From JBFWYO01 sp050186335 (GTDB lineage: Bacteria; Pseudomonadota; Alphaproteobacteria; Bin65): a DNA stretch of 33,985 nt. The notes below the pieces were generated by a model. That model was not told where the DNA came from and searched no databases. It was given only the letters and a program-made list of their open reading frames with translations. The stretch covers positions 1-33,985 of the forward strand of contig JBFWYO010000055.1 in assembly GCA_050186335.1 (NCBI GenBank), in the 5' to 3' direction. The position numbers and the translations under genes are program-made. This document shows positions 1 to 10,468 of the stretch, piece by piece. Within the stretch, counting starts at the first letter, position 1. Every line of letters begins with the position of its first letter.

Positions 1-630
1 CAGCGCGCTTTTCCAATCGCGGAACGTCTCGAACAGGTCGGTCGCCTGCAGCAGCTTTTCCGGCAGCAGCATTTCCTTCGGCTCGAGCCGTGCCAGCAAG
101 GCGGCGATGCCGCTGCGCTCGACCGCTTCGAGTCTGAAATCGCCGGTCGAAAGATCGAGCCAGGCGAAGCCCAGCTGGCTTTGCGCCTCGGCCAGCGCGG
201 CGAGATAATTGTGCCGGCGCGCATCGAGCAGATTTTCTTCGGTGATCGTGCCGGGTGTTACGATGCGGACCACGTCGCGGCGCACCAATGTCTTGCCGCC
301 GCGTTTCTTGGCCTCGGCCGGGTCTTCCATCTGCTCGCACACGGCGACCCGGAAGCCGGCTTTGATCAGCCGCGCCAGATAGCCGTCCACGCTGTGCACC
401 GGCACGCCGCACATCGGCACGTCTTCGCCGGCCTGCTTGCCGCGCTTGGTCAGCGTGATGCCGAGCGCTTCGGCCGCCTTGATCGCGTCGTCGTAGAACA
501 GCTCGTAGAAATCGCCCATGCGGTAGAACACCAGCGCATCCGGATGCGCGGCCTTGACGGCCTTATAGTGCGCCAGCATCGGCGTCGTCGCGTCTTTGTC
601 GGACACAGGATTGCTGGGGCTGAGATTCAT
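1..630 (-). CDS. mutS: DNA mismatch repair protein MutS, N-terminal 210 residues (cut by window edge)
   Basis: MutS recognises mismatches and small loops in newly replicated DNA and recruits MutL. Reading leftwards from the ATG at 628-630, the frame stays open to base 1 and begins MNLSPSNPVSDKDATTPMLA. The mismatch-recognition domain is visible, with the motif RMGDFYELFYDDA containing the Phe-x-Glu pair that contacts the mispaired base, followed by LGITLTKRG, VPMCGVPVHS and VCEQMEDPAEAK, all typical of MutS domain I. The connector domain follows (LDLSTGDFRLEAVE). The lever, clamp and Walker ATPase parts lie outside the window. No strong Shine-Dalgarno is seen before the chosen ATG, but the spacing of the family motifs fits this start. 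It diverges from the malic enzyme gene, a neighbourhood that I recall from other alphaproteobacteria. Confidence 0.97.
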   Translation of the reverse strand, partial: MNLSPSNPVSDKDATTPMLAHYKAVKAAHPDALVFYRMGDFYELFYDDAIKAAEALGITLTKRGKQAGEDVPMCGVPVHSVDGYLARLIKAGFRVAVCEQMEDPAEAKKRGGKTLVRRDVVRIVTPGTITEENLLDARRHNYLAALAEAQSQLGFAWLDLSTGDFRLEAVERSGIAALLARLEPKEMLLPEKLLQATDLFETFRDWKSAL

Positions 631-767
631 GGCGCGCGCCGGTTGAGGGGTCGGCCGGACCGTAGCATGGCGCCCGAAAATCGCCACTTGGTTCCCGCCG
701 CGCCACCTGCCGGCAACCCTAGATTTGCCTTGGTTGCGCCGCTCTTATCCGCTAACTAAGAGGCCGG

Positions 768-817
768 ATTGAAATAAACAGGCAACTCTGCGCGCTTTTT
801 AGTCATAAAATTTCAAT
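768..817. promoter_or_regulatory. AT-rich inverted repeat between mutS and the malic enzyme gene
   Basis: ATTGAAAT at 768-775 is matched by its exact complement ATTTCAAT at 810-817, with 34 bases between. The stretch is AT-rich inside a GC-rich region and lies 54 bases before the malic enzyme start, where promoter and operator elements are expected. No convincing -35/-10 pair was found. The repeat could be an operator for one of the divergent genes or could be chance. Confidence 0.3.
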
Positions 818-871
818 GGCTGGAAGGCCAGGCCCCCAACACCGCGACATAGCACCGAAAACAGCATCCCC

Positions 872-3142
<2,271 letters not shown>

Positions 3143-3193
3143 CGCGTCGCCGCGGCGCGCTCCGCCTATCGCACACCGGCTGCGTTGCCCCGG

Positions 3194-4987
3194 CTAACGG
3201 ACCAGCGTGCCGCGGAAATTCAGGCCCTTATCCTGAACGCCCTCGACGTTCTGGCCCTTGATCTTGATCGCATAGCAGTTCGGCTTCGACGATTGCCATC
3301 TGCTCCACTGCATGCACAGGTTGTTGCCCTGGATCCACCACTTGCCGTGGTCGCTTTCGTTGTTGGCTTCGCGCAAGCCGGATTCAGTAACGGTGCCCGC
3401 CAAGGTGCCGCCGGGCGAAAAAGTCAATGCCATCGTGCCCGGCCTGTCGCTCATCGCGCCCCACACTTTGGTGCCGTTGAACGTGCGCTGCAGTTCGGCG
3501 CTGTCGTTCGGCTTCTTGGGCGGCGGTCGTAGCGCTTTGCGCAGATCTTTCGCGGCCTCCGAATCGATCCGCGGGTCTTCGGCAATGTCCTTGCCGATAT
3601 CCGGCTCCACGACCGGGTCCGTCTTCGCGACGTCCGGCCGAGCGTCTTTCGGGGCCAACGATACGGTGGTGGTATCCGGAGTCTTGCCCGGCCGGGCCAG
3701 CCAGGCCAAGGCGCCCAACGACACGAGCATGAACGCCACGATCAGCGCGGTCAGCCGGCCGCCGATACCGCCGGTGCGCGCGCGCGACTGCGCGCTTGCG
3801 GGCGCGCTGTCGTTCGCCGCGTTGGGCCGGCGCAACTGCGTAATCGCCGGCGCTGCCGTTGCCCGGTCCGTCGCAGCGGCGGCACGGCTCGCGCCGTGAC
3901 GATCTTCGCCGCCGTGCGCGAGCGTGGCGCGCTCGGCCGCATCGCTCCCGGGCAGGCCGGCGGCGTGCGGCTGCGCATCGGTACCGCCGCGTCCGATCGG
4001 TCCGTCGACGTGCGTCGCGCGCTCGGCCGGCGCGACCATGGGCGGCGCCTGGCGCGGCTCCGGTATGCGCGTAATTCTCAGCCCGCGCCGTGTCGTCGCC
4101 TTGGCCACCGCGATGTCGACCGGCTGTGGCATGCGCGTGCGCCACTCGGCGATCGATTTCGGACGGTCTTCGACATGCACCGCCAGCGCCCAATCGATCG
4201 CCGCCAGGAATTCCGGCCGGTAGCGGCCGCGGCCGACCTCGACCGCAGGCACCATCTTGTCGCCGGCGATCCGCGCGGGCGCTTCGGGCGGCGGTTCGCC
4301 GCCGATGCCTTCATAGATCACCGCGGCCAGCGCGTAGATGTCGGTCCACGGACCCATATTGCTGTCCGAATAATATTGCTCGTGCGGCGCGTAATTCGGC
4401 GTAACGATCCGCGTCACGTTGCGTCCGCGCTCGCCGATCGCCTGGCGCGCGGCGCCGAAATCCAGCAGCACGGGCTGGCCGTCGGTGCGTATGAAGATAT
4501 TCTCGGGTTTGATGTCGCGGTGCAGGATGCCGGCATTGTGCACGCGCTCCAATCCGTCCATCAGCGGATAGAGCACTTCTTCCAGCTCGGTTTCCTCCAG
4601 CTTGCCGTAGGTATCGAGGATGCGGCCGAGATCCTGGCCGTCCTGATAGGCCATCACCATGTAGGCGGTGCCGTTCTCGCGGAAAAACCGCGCGACCGGC
4701 ACGATGTTGGGATGCTCGAACTGCGCCAACGTGCGCGCTTCTTGGAGAAATCGCTCCAGGCCCCATTCGAAATCGGCCTTCGATGCCGGCTTGGCCTTGA
4801 TCGCATCGCCGTCGCGATAGGCGAAGTTCTCGGGCAGGTATTCCTTGATCGCAAACTTCTTTTTCAAATTCTTGTCGTGCGCAAGGTAGGTGATGCCGAA
4901 GCCGCCCTGGCCCAGTACACGATCGATCCCATATTCCATCAGCTCGAAGCCGATCGGCAACGCGCCGTGGTAAGCTTCGCCGTTCAT
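3194..4987 (-). CDS. Hanks-type serine/threonine protein kinase with one TM segment and a C-terminal sensor-like domain
   Basis: A 597-residue eukaryotic-like kinase, probably anchored in the inner membrane. Visible kinase elements are the glycine loop GQGGFG (26-31), catalytic lysine K48 in FAIKEY, the helix C glutamate E83, the catalytic loop HRDIKPEN with D158, and the metal-binding DFG at 176-178. The activation segment ends in APHE in place of the common APE. A low-complexity linker rich in Ala, Arg and Thr leads to a single hydrophobic helix (about 412-431), a Pro/Lys/Asp-rich spacer and a compact C-terminal domain (about 502-597) with several Trp and two Cys that I do not recognise; it should lie in the periplasm. 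The start at 4987 was chosen because GAGGAG (4994-4999) sits six bases upstream and the kinase fold begins directly after it; an in-frame start at 5092 lacks this support. It is transcribed away from phoR. Its substrate is unknown. Confidence 0.9.
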   Translation of the reverse strand: MNGEAYHGALPIGFELMEYGIDRVLGQGGFGITYLAHDKNLKKKFAIKEYLPENFAYRDGDAIKAKPASKADFEWGLERFLQEARTLAQFEHPNIVPVARFFRENGTAYMVMAYQDGQDLGRILDTYGKLEETELEEVLYPLMDGLERVHNAGILHRDIKPENIFIRTDGQPVLLDFGAARQAIGERGRNVTRIVTPNYAPHEQYYSDSNMGPWTDIYALAAVIYEGIGGEPPPEAPARIAGDKMVPAVEVGRGRYRPEFLAAIDWALAVHVEDRPKSIAEWRTRMPQPVDIAVAKATTRRGLRITRIPEPRQAPPMVAPAERATHVDGPIGRGGTDAQPHAAGLPGSDAAERATLAHGGEDRHGASRAAAATDRATAAPAITQLRRPNAANDSAPASAQSRARTGGIGGRLTALIVAFMLVSLGALAWLARPGKTPDTTTVSLAPKDARPDVAKTDPVVEPDIGKDIAEDPRIDSEAAKDLRKALRPPPKKPNDSAELQRTFNGTKVWGAMSDRPGTMALTFSPGGTLAGTVTESGLREANNESDHGKWWIQGNNLCMQWSRWQSSKPNCYAIKIKGQNVEGVQDKGLNFRGTLVR

Positions 4988-5150
4988 TCCATGCTCCTCG
5001 GCCGGTCGCGCCTGGTGTAGCCTGGAAACGTCGTTCGCGGATGCGCCGGCACTTGGAAGCTCGATCATACACAACCCTCTGGGGCCGACCAATCGACCCG
5101 ATTCCCCCTATCCTGTAAGTCCCCCTGCGCGCGGACGACAGCTTGCCAGC

Positions 5151-5179
5151 TTGATCCTTGCTCGTTGGTAAATGATAAA
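5151..5179 (+). promoter_or_regulatory. Possible sigma70 promoter for phoR
   Basis: TTGATC (5151-5156) and GATAAA (5174-5179) are 17 bases apart and precede the phoR start by about 50 bases. Each box matches four of six consensus positions, so this is a suggestion only. No Pho box was seen here, in contrast with pstS. Confidence 0.28.
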
Positions 5180-5232
5180 CAGGGGGCTGTTTTCGCCACA
5201 AGGCGGAATTGTCCGCCAAATCGAGGTTTCGG

Positions 5233-6639
5233 ATGCCGTTGCGCAGAGCCGCCCGCCGACAAACCTTCGTGCTGACCGGCTTGTTCGGCGCGGCGTCGGC
5301 CGCGGTCCTGATCGTGCTTGCGGCCAACGGTCGCATCGCTTTGCTGGAGGCGCTCGGCGCCGCGATCGCGATCGGCGGCGCACTTTATATCGTCGTCCGG
5401 CTCATGCTCCAGCGCTATCAGGGCATCGGCGCGTATCTCGAAGCGCTGCTCGAGCGGCGCGAAGCGCCGCCGCCGCAGATCGAACTCGGCGCCGGCGGCG
5501 GCATCCAGTCCAGCCTGGCAGGGACCGCGCAACGGCTTGGCGAGGCGATAGCCGAACGCGAACAGCGCCTGAAATCCGAACTCGCCGCGGTGCGCGAATT
5601 GCTCAGCGCGGTGCCGGCGCCGCTGGTCATGATCGATCGCCAGCAGAAAGTCGTCGAAGCCAACGCGGCGGCCGAAGCGGTGCTCGGCCGCGCCGCGATC
5701 GGCCGGCCATTCACCCACGGCTTGCGCGATCCGCTGCTGGCGGAAGCGATCGGTGCCGCGCTCGAGGCGCGCGCCGAACGCGAAATCGAACTGGTGCTGA
5801 AAGTGCCGGTCGAACGCAGCTTCAAAGTATCGGTGCGCCCGCTGCGGACCGAGGCCGCGAACGGCGCCGCCGCCATCGTCCTGCTGCTCGATCAGACCGA
5901 CGCCAAGCGGGTCGATCGCATGCGGGTCGATTTCGTCGCTAATGTCAGTCACGAGCTGCGCACGCCGCTGACCTCGCTGATCGGCTTCATCGAAAGCCTG
6001 CGCGGGCCCGCGCGCGACGATGCCGAAGCGCGCGAACGTTTCCTCTCGATCATGGACGAACAGGCGACCCGCATGGCACGGCTGGTGGCCGACCTGATGT
6101 CGCTCGCCCGCATCGAACTGGAGGAGCATCAGACGCCCACCGCGCGCGTCTCGCTCGACAACGTCGTCCGCCGCACGGTCGATGCGCTGAAGCCGGTCGC
6201 CGCGCGCAAATCGATCGCGATCGATATCGTCGTGCCGCAACCCGCGGTTCAACTCACCGTGTTGGGCGACGACGATCAGCTGGTGCAGGTCGTCCAGAAC
6301 CTGGTCGACAATGCGGTCAAGTACGGTAAGCCGGGCGGCGCGGTGCGGGTCGAACTCGCGCGCGAGCACGACGAGGCAGCCAAGCGCGACATGATCGCCC
6401 TGACCGTCGCCGACCAGGGCGACGGCATCGAGCCGCATCATCTGGCGCGGTTGACCGAGCGCTTCTATCGCGTCGACAGCGCGCGCTCGCGCGATCTCGG
6501 CGGTACCGGTTTGGGCCTGGCGATCGTCAAACACATCCTCAACCGCCACCAGGGCAGCCTGCGGATCCACAGCGTGGTCGGCCAGGGCAGCCAGTTCGTG
6601 GTCCGCCTGCCGGCGGCCGCGCCCGGCGCCGGCGCCTGA
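5233..6639 (+). CDS. phoR: Phosphate regulon sensor histidine kinase PhoR
   Basis: PhoR is the membrane sensor kinase that phosphorylates PhoB when phosphate is scarce and dephosphorylates it when the Pst transporter and PhoU signal sufficiency. The 468-residue protein has two N-terminal hydrophobic helices with almost no periplasmic loop, as is usual for PhoR, which does not bind phosphate itself. A PAS-like region (about 130-215, with PAPLVMIDRQQKVVEAN) follows. The H-box VSHELRTPL carries the phosphorylated histidine at residue 240, and the ATPase part shows the N-box QNLVDNAVKYG, the DQGDGIE box and GGTGLGLAIVKHIL. I chose the ATG at 5233, with GAGG six bases upstream; an in-frame TTG at 5209 behind AAGGCGG would add eight residues and is a real alternative. 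It heads the pst locus, with 178 bases between its stop and pstS. Confidence 0.94.
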   Translation: MPLRRAARRQTFVLTGLFGAASAAVLIVLAANGRIALLEALGAAIAIGGALYIVVRLMLQRYQGIGAYLEALLERREAPPPQIELGAGGGIQSSLAGTAQRLGEAIAEREQRLKSELAAVRELLSAVPAPLVMIDRQQKVVEANAAAEAVLGRAAIGRPFTHGLRDPLLAEAIGAALEARAEREIELVLKVPVERSFKVSVRPLRTEAANGAAAIVLLLDQTDAKRVDRMRVDFVANVSHELRTPLTSLIGFIESLRGPARDDAEARERFLSIMDEQATRMARLVADLMSLARIELEEHQTPTARVSLDNVVRRTVDALKPVAARKSIAIDIVVPQPAVQLTVLGDDDQLVQVVQNLVDNAVKYGKPGGAVRVELAREHDEAAKRDMIALTVADQGDGIEPHHLARLTERFYRVDSARSRDLGGTGLGLAIVKHILNRHQGSLRIHSVVGQGSQFVVRLPAAAPGAGA

Positions 6640-6729
6640 TCGCCCCGCGACCCCACGCCGCAGCCGGCGGGCCATCATTTTATCTATTGAAATCAATCTC
6701 TTAGAGATCGCGTTAAAAGATCGCGGCGG

Positions 6730-6760
6730 CTGTCATTAATCTGTCACCGAACTGTAGTAT
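6730..6760 (+). promoter_or_regulatory. Pho box and -10 element of the pstS promoter
   Basis: CTGTCATTAATCTGTCAC (6730-6747) is two seven-base PhoB half-sites, CTGTCAT and CTGTCAC, separated by the AT-rich TAAT. It agrees with the classical enterobacterial Pho box at essentially every position. A -10-like TAGTAT (6755-6760) lies seven bases beyond it, so the box takes the place of a -35 element, as in PhoB-activated promoters. Transcription would begin near 6767, giving a leader of about 50 bases before pstS. This shows directly that the downstream pst genes are under PhoB control. Confidence 0.88.
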
Positions 6761-6817
6761 TTGTTTCCCCGTCGGAGCCTAGGGTCGCCGCGTTTTCAAT
6801 CCACGAGGGACTCCCCC

Positions 6818-7786
6818 ATGATGAAAAAACTGCTATCCGCCACCGCATTCACGTTGCTGGCGTTCTCGGCTCAGGCGGCGTCGCTCGACCCGAAATTGCC
6901 CGAATACAAAGCGGTCTCCGGCATCTCCGGCAACCTCAAGTCGATCGGGTCGGACACGCTGAACAATCTGATGACGCTGTGGGCCGAAGGGTTCCGCAAG
7001 GCGTATCCGAACGTGAAGATCGAAATCGAAGGCAAGGGCTCGTCCACCGCGCCGCCGGCCATGGTCGCCGGCACGGCCCAGTTCGGACCAATGTCGCGGC
7101 CGATGAAGGCGGCCGAAATTGATCAGTTCGAAAAGAAGTTCGGCTACAAGCCGGTCGCGCTGCGCACCGCGGTCGACGCGCTCGCGGTCTACGTGCACAA
7201 GGACAACCCGATCAAGTGTCTCACGCTGCAGCAGGTCGATGCGATCTTCTCCAAGACGCGCCGCGGCGGGCTCAACACGAATATTGCCACCTGGGGCGAT
7301 GTCGGCCTGACCGGCGAATGGGCCGCCAAGCCGATTTCGCTGTACGGCCGCAACTCGGCCTCGGGCACCTACGGCTATTTCAAGGAAGAAGCGCTGTTCA
7401 ATGGCGACTACAAGGACTCGGTCAAGGAACAGCCGGGCTCGTCGACCGTCGTGCAGGGTGTGGCCTCGGACAAGTTCGGCATCGGCTATTCGGGCATCGG
7501 CTACAAGACCGCCGACGTGCGCTCGGTGCCGCTGGCCCGCAAAGCGGGCGAAACCTGCTACGACGCCAATGACGTGAACGCGTACAGCGGGAACTACCCG
7601 ATCGCGCGCTTTCTGTACGTCTATATGAACAAGAACCCGAACCAGCCGCTCGATCCGGTGCGCGCCGAGTTCGTCAAGTTCGTGCTGTCCAAGCAGGGCC
7701 AGGAAGCCACGCTGAAAGACGGCTACTTTCCGATGACCGGCGAACTGGTGGCCGAAGATCTGAAAACGCTCGGCCTCGCCAAGTAG
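6818..7786 (+). CDS. pstS: Periplasmic phosphate-binding protein PstS
   Basis: PstS captures inorganic phosphate in the periplasm and delivers it to the PstCA membrane channel. The 322-residue precursor starts with a signal peptide (MMKKLLSATAFTLLAFSAQA) with a likely cleavage after residue 20 or 21. The mature protein shows the family's phosphate-contact segments: SIGSDTLNNL, GKGSSTAPPAM and GRNSASGTYGYF. GAGGGA (6805-6810) precedes the doublet ATGATG at 6818/6821; either may be used, and an in-frame upstream ATG at 6761 would bury the signal peptide and overlap the promoter. It is directly controlled by the Pho box upstream. A strong hairpin after its stop separates it from pstC and probably keeps its transcript more abundant than that of the membrane subunits. 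Confidence 0.96.
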   Translation: MMKKLLSATAFTLLAFSAQAASLDPKLPEYKAVSGISGNLKSIGSDTLNNLMTLWAEGFRKAYPNVKIEIEGKGSSTAPPAMVAGTAQFGPMSRPMKAAEIDQFEKKFGYKPVALRTAVDALAVYVHKDNPIKCLTLQQVDAIFSKTRRGGLNTNIATWGDVGLTGEWAAKPISLYGRNSASGTYGYFKEEALFNGDYKDSVKEQPGSSTVVQGVASDKFGIGYSGIGYKTADVRSVPLARKAGETCYDANDVNAYSGNYPIARFLYVYMNKNPNQPLDPVRAEFVKFVLSKQGQEATLKDGYFPMTGELVAEDLKTLGLAK

Positions 7787-7811
7787 GCGCGAGCCGCGTG
7801 CCGTGCATGGC

Positions 7812-7840
7812 GCCGCGGCCGGCCGAGCGCCGGCCGCGGC
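7812..7840 (+). promoter_or_regulatory. 12-bp perfect hairpin between pstS and pstC
   Basis: GCCGCGGCCGGC (7812-7823) is followed by the five-base loop CGAGC and then its exact complement (7829-7840). All 24 stem bases are G or C, so the stem is very stable. No run of T follows (TTCAATTCTAGG), so it is not a classical Rho-independent terminator. Its place in the 74-base gap after the binding-protein gene fits an intercistronic element that protects the pstS message from 3' decay or partly ends transcription. The pstC ribosome binding site AGGAG begins about 10 bases after it. Confidence 0.7.
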
Positions 7841-7860
7841 TTCAATTCTAGGAGCCTGGG

Positions 7861-10467
7861 ATGACGTCAGCGGGCGAAGCGGCGGCGCAGCGACGGCGCG
7901 ACAAAGGCACGCGGCGTACCGTCATCCTCGCCGACCGTACCGCGGACTGGACGATCCGCATCGGCGGCCTGGCCGTCATCCTCGCGGTCGCCGGCATTCT
8001 GGTCTTTCTGGTCCAGGTCGTCGTGCCGCTGTTCACCGGCGGTCACGTCAGCGGCAAGATCGAACATAAACTCGCGCTCGGCGACAAGCTCCCGCTGGCA
8101 GCGACATTCGACGAATACCGCACCATCGTCGCCGTGCTCGCGCAGGACGGAACGATCAAGACGTTTCACCTCGGCACCGGCAAGGTGCTGACCGACTCCA
8201 AGCTGGATTTCGCGGGCAAGCAAGTCACCGCGTTCGACCGCACGCTGCGCTGGGACGATCTGGCGCTCGGCTTCGCCGACGGCACCGTCCGCTTCGGCCG
8301 GCTGCAATTGCGCACCGAAATCCTCAAGCCCGATCAACTGCCGGCCGGGCTGGAAAAGCTCAACGAGCAGGATCGCACGGACGGGCAGGCGATCTACTCC
8401 GCGGTGCCGGGCAACCAATTCCGCAAGATCAGTGTCGCCGCCTCGCTCGAAGACGAGCAGAAGATCGCGCCCGACGGCACGGCGATCACGGCGATCAATT
8501 TTCATCTGGCCGGCACGTCCGAACGCCCGGTCAAGACCTTCATTACCGTCGATGCGGCCGGCGTCATCCGGCTCAGCCGGACCGAGAGCCGCGCCAACAT
8601 GCTGACCAAGAAAGTTACCACCACGGTCAGCACCGCAACCATGCCGGCGCTGCCGGAAGGTGCTGCGATCGATCACGTGCTGACGACCGAATCGGCGGAT
8701 CAGGTTTACGTGTCCGATACGTCCGGGCGGATCTTCCGCTTCGATACGCGCGAGTTCGACAAGCCGACATTGGCCGAAACGGTTCCCGCGATCGGCAGCG
8801 CCAAGCTCAACGTCATGCAGTTCCTGATCGGCCAGCAATCGCTGGTGGTCGGCCGCGCCGACGGATCGGTGAATATTTTCTTCCGCCTGCAGCGCAAGGA
8901 CGCGCCCACGAAGGACGGCTACGTGCTGGTGCGCGCGCACGAACTGGAAAAGCACGCCGCGCCGGTCGTCGCGTTTACGCCCAGCCAGCGCACGAAAAGC
9001 TTCGTCACCGCCGACGCCGCGGGCAACATCTTCGTCCGTCACGCCACGTCGGAACAGACGCTGATCAAGATCCAGAAGCTCGGCGCCAGCGGCGAGTTCG
9101 CCTCGCTGCTGTTGGCGCCGCGCGACGACGGCGTGCTGGCGCTCGATCGCAACGGGCTGCTCAGCTTCTGGTACATGTCGATCCCGCATCCGGAAACCAC
9201 GCTGAAGACCATCTTCGGCAAGGTCTGGTACGAAGGTTACGACGCGCCCAGCTACACTTGGCAATCCTCCGCCGGCACGGACAGTTTCGAGCCCAAGCTG
9301 TCGCTCATCCCGCTCATCTTCGGCACGCTGAAGGCGACGCTGTACGCGCTGCTGTTCGCGGTTCCCGTGGCGCTGCTGGCGGCGATCTTCACCTCGGAAT
9401 TTTGCCACCCGCGCGTGCGCGGGGCGGTCAAGCCGGTGATGGAAATGATGGCGTCGCTGCCGTCGGTGGTGCTGGGCTTCATCGCCGCCCTGGTCTTGGC
9501 GCCGTTCGTCGAGAGTTGGATCGCGGCGGTGATCCTCATGTTCATCGCCATGCCGGTGAGCTTTTTTGTCGTCGCTTTTCTGTGGCAGCTACTGCCGCGC
9601 GCCTTGGCGCTGCGCTTGGACAATGTGCCCAAGTTCGTCTTCATGTTCGTGGTCTTCGCGGGCGCGCTGCTGATGGCCGCCGCGCTCGCGGATCCGTTCG
9701 AGCGGCTGTTCTTCGCGGGCGATTTCAAGGCCTGGGCCAACGGCACGTTGGGCAGCAGCGCGCCGTTCGTGTTCCTGATCCTTCTGCCGCTCGCGTTCCT
9801 GCTGACGTCGATCCTGGCGCGCCGCGTGGCCGGCAACTGGCTGCAGCGGATGACGCGTCCCGCACTCGGGCAGCAAGCCGCCCTGTTCGATCTGTTGCGC
9901 TGGATCGTGCTGCTCGCGGTCGCGTGTCTGGCGGCCTACGGCGGCGCATCGCTGTTGGAAGGTCTCGGTTACGATCCGCGCGGCGGCGTGGTCGGCACGT
10001 ACCAGCAGCGCAATACGCTGGTGGTCGGCTTCGCCATGGGCTTCGCGGTCATTCCGATCATCTACACGATCGCCGAGGATGCGCTGAATGCGGTGCCGGA
10101 GCATTTGCGCGCCGCCAGTCTCGCGTGCGGCGCCACGCGCTGGCAAACCGCGACGCGGGTCATCCTGCCGACGGCAGTCAGCGGCGTGTTCGCGGCCGTG
10201 ATGGTCGGCATGGGCCGGGCGGTCGGCGAAACCATGATCGTGGTCATGGCCGCGGGCAACACGCCGGTCCTGGAATGGAACATCTTCAGCGGCCTGCGCG
10301 CGCTTTCGGCCAACATCGCGGTCGAACTTCCCGAAGCGGTCAAGGACGGCACGCTCTATCGGATGCTGTTCCTGGCAGCGCTGACGCTGTTTGCCGTGAC
10401 CTTCGTGGTCAATACCGCGGCCGAGGTGATCCGGCAGCGGTATCGCAAACGCTCCGTCCAATTGTGA
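7861..10467 (+). CDS. pstC: Phosphate ABC transporter permease PstC, long form
   Basis: PstC and PstA form the inner-membrane channel of the high-affinity phosphate transporter. At 868 residues this is far longer than the roughly 300-320 residues of the common form. One hydrophobic helix near residues 37-58 is followed by about 400 residues of extra-membrane sequence with repeated short beta-type segments (for example GTIKTFHLGTGKVLTD and ADGTVRFGRLQ), resembling a beta-propeller. The permease core begins near residue 480 with several hydrophobic helices, and the EAA loop that docks on the ATPase is near residue 740 (EDALNAVPEHLRAASLACGA). AGGAG precedes the ATG at 7861 by about seven bases. 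Long PstC proteins are known from gammaproteobacteria and others; the role of the inserted domain is not established. Confidence 0.93.
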   Translation: MTSAGEAAAQRRRDKGTRRTVILADRTADWTIRIGGLAVILAVAGILVFLVQVVVPLFTGGHVSGKIEHKLALGDKLPLAATFDEYRTIVAVLAQDGTIKTFHLGTGKVLTDSKLDFAGKQVTAFDRTLRWDDLALGFADGTVRFGRLQLRTEILKPDQLPAGLEKLNEQDRTDGQAIYSAVPGNQFRKISVAASLEDEQKIAPDGTAITAINFHLAGTSERPVKTFITVDAAGVIRLSRTESRANMLTKKVTTTVSTATMPALPEGAAIDHVLTTESADQVYVSDTSGRIFRFDTREFDKPTLAETVPAIGSAKLNVMQFLIGQQSLVVGRADGSVNIFFRLQRKDAPTKDGYVLVRAHELEKHAAPVVAFTPSQRTKSFVTADAAGNIFVRHATSEQTLIKIQKLGASGEFASLLLAPRDDGVLALDRNGLLSFWYMSIPHPETTLKTIFGKVWYEGYDAPSYTWQSSAGTDSFEPKLSLIPLIFGTLKATLYALLFAVPVALLAAIFTSEFCHPRVRGAVKPVMEMMASLPSVVLGFIAALVLAPFVESWIAAVILMFIAMPVSFFVVAFLWQLLPRALALRLDNVPKFVFMFVVFAGALLMAAALADPFERLFFAGDFKAWANGTLGSSAPFVFLILLPLAFLLTSILARRVAGNWLQRMTRPALGQQAALFDLLRWIVLLAVACLAAYGGASLLEGLGYDPRGGVVGTYQQRNTLVVGFAMGFAVIPIIYTIAEDALNAVPEHLRAASLACGATRWQTATRVILPTAVSGVFAAVMVGMGRAVGETMIVVMAAGNTPVLEWNIFSGLRALSANIAVELPEAVKDGTLYRMLFLAALTLFAVTFVVNTAAEVIRQRYRKRSVQL

Positions 10468-10468
10468 T

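Noticed and set aside
3143..3193. GC-rich imperfect dyad between the malic enzyme and kinase stops as a bidirectional terminator
   Set aside because: The complementarity is broken and no T-run follows on either strand.
5065..6696. 543-codon minus-strand frame opposite phoR
   Set aside because: Composition is that of a reverse-strand shadow, and phoR has all histidine-kinase boxes.
7867..9408. A 513-codon open frame antisense to pstC
   Set aside because: Same low-complexity Arg/Gly/Asp/Gln composition and no start signal; a shadow of the strongly biased pstC codons.
9589..10461. 290-codon minus-strand frame within pstC
   Set aside because: Arg/His/Gln-rich shadow frame with no family motif.
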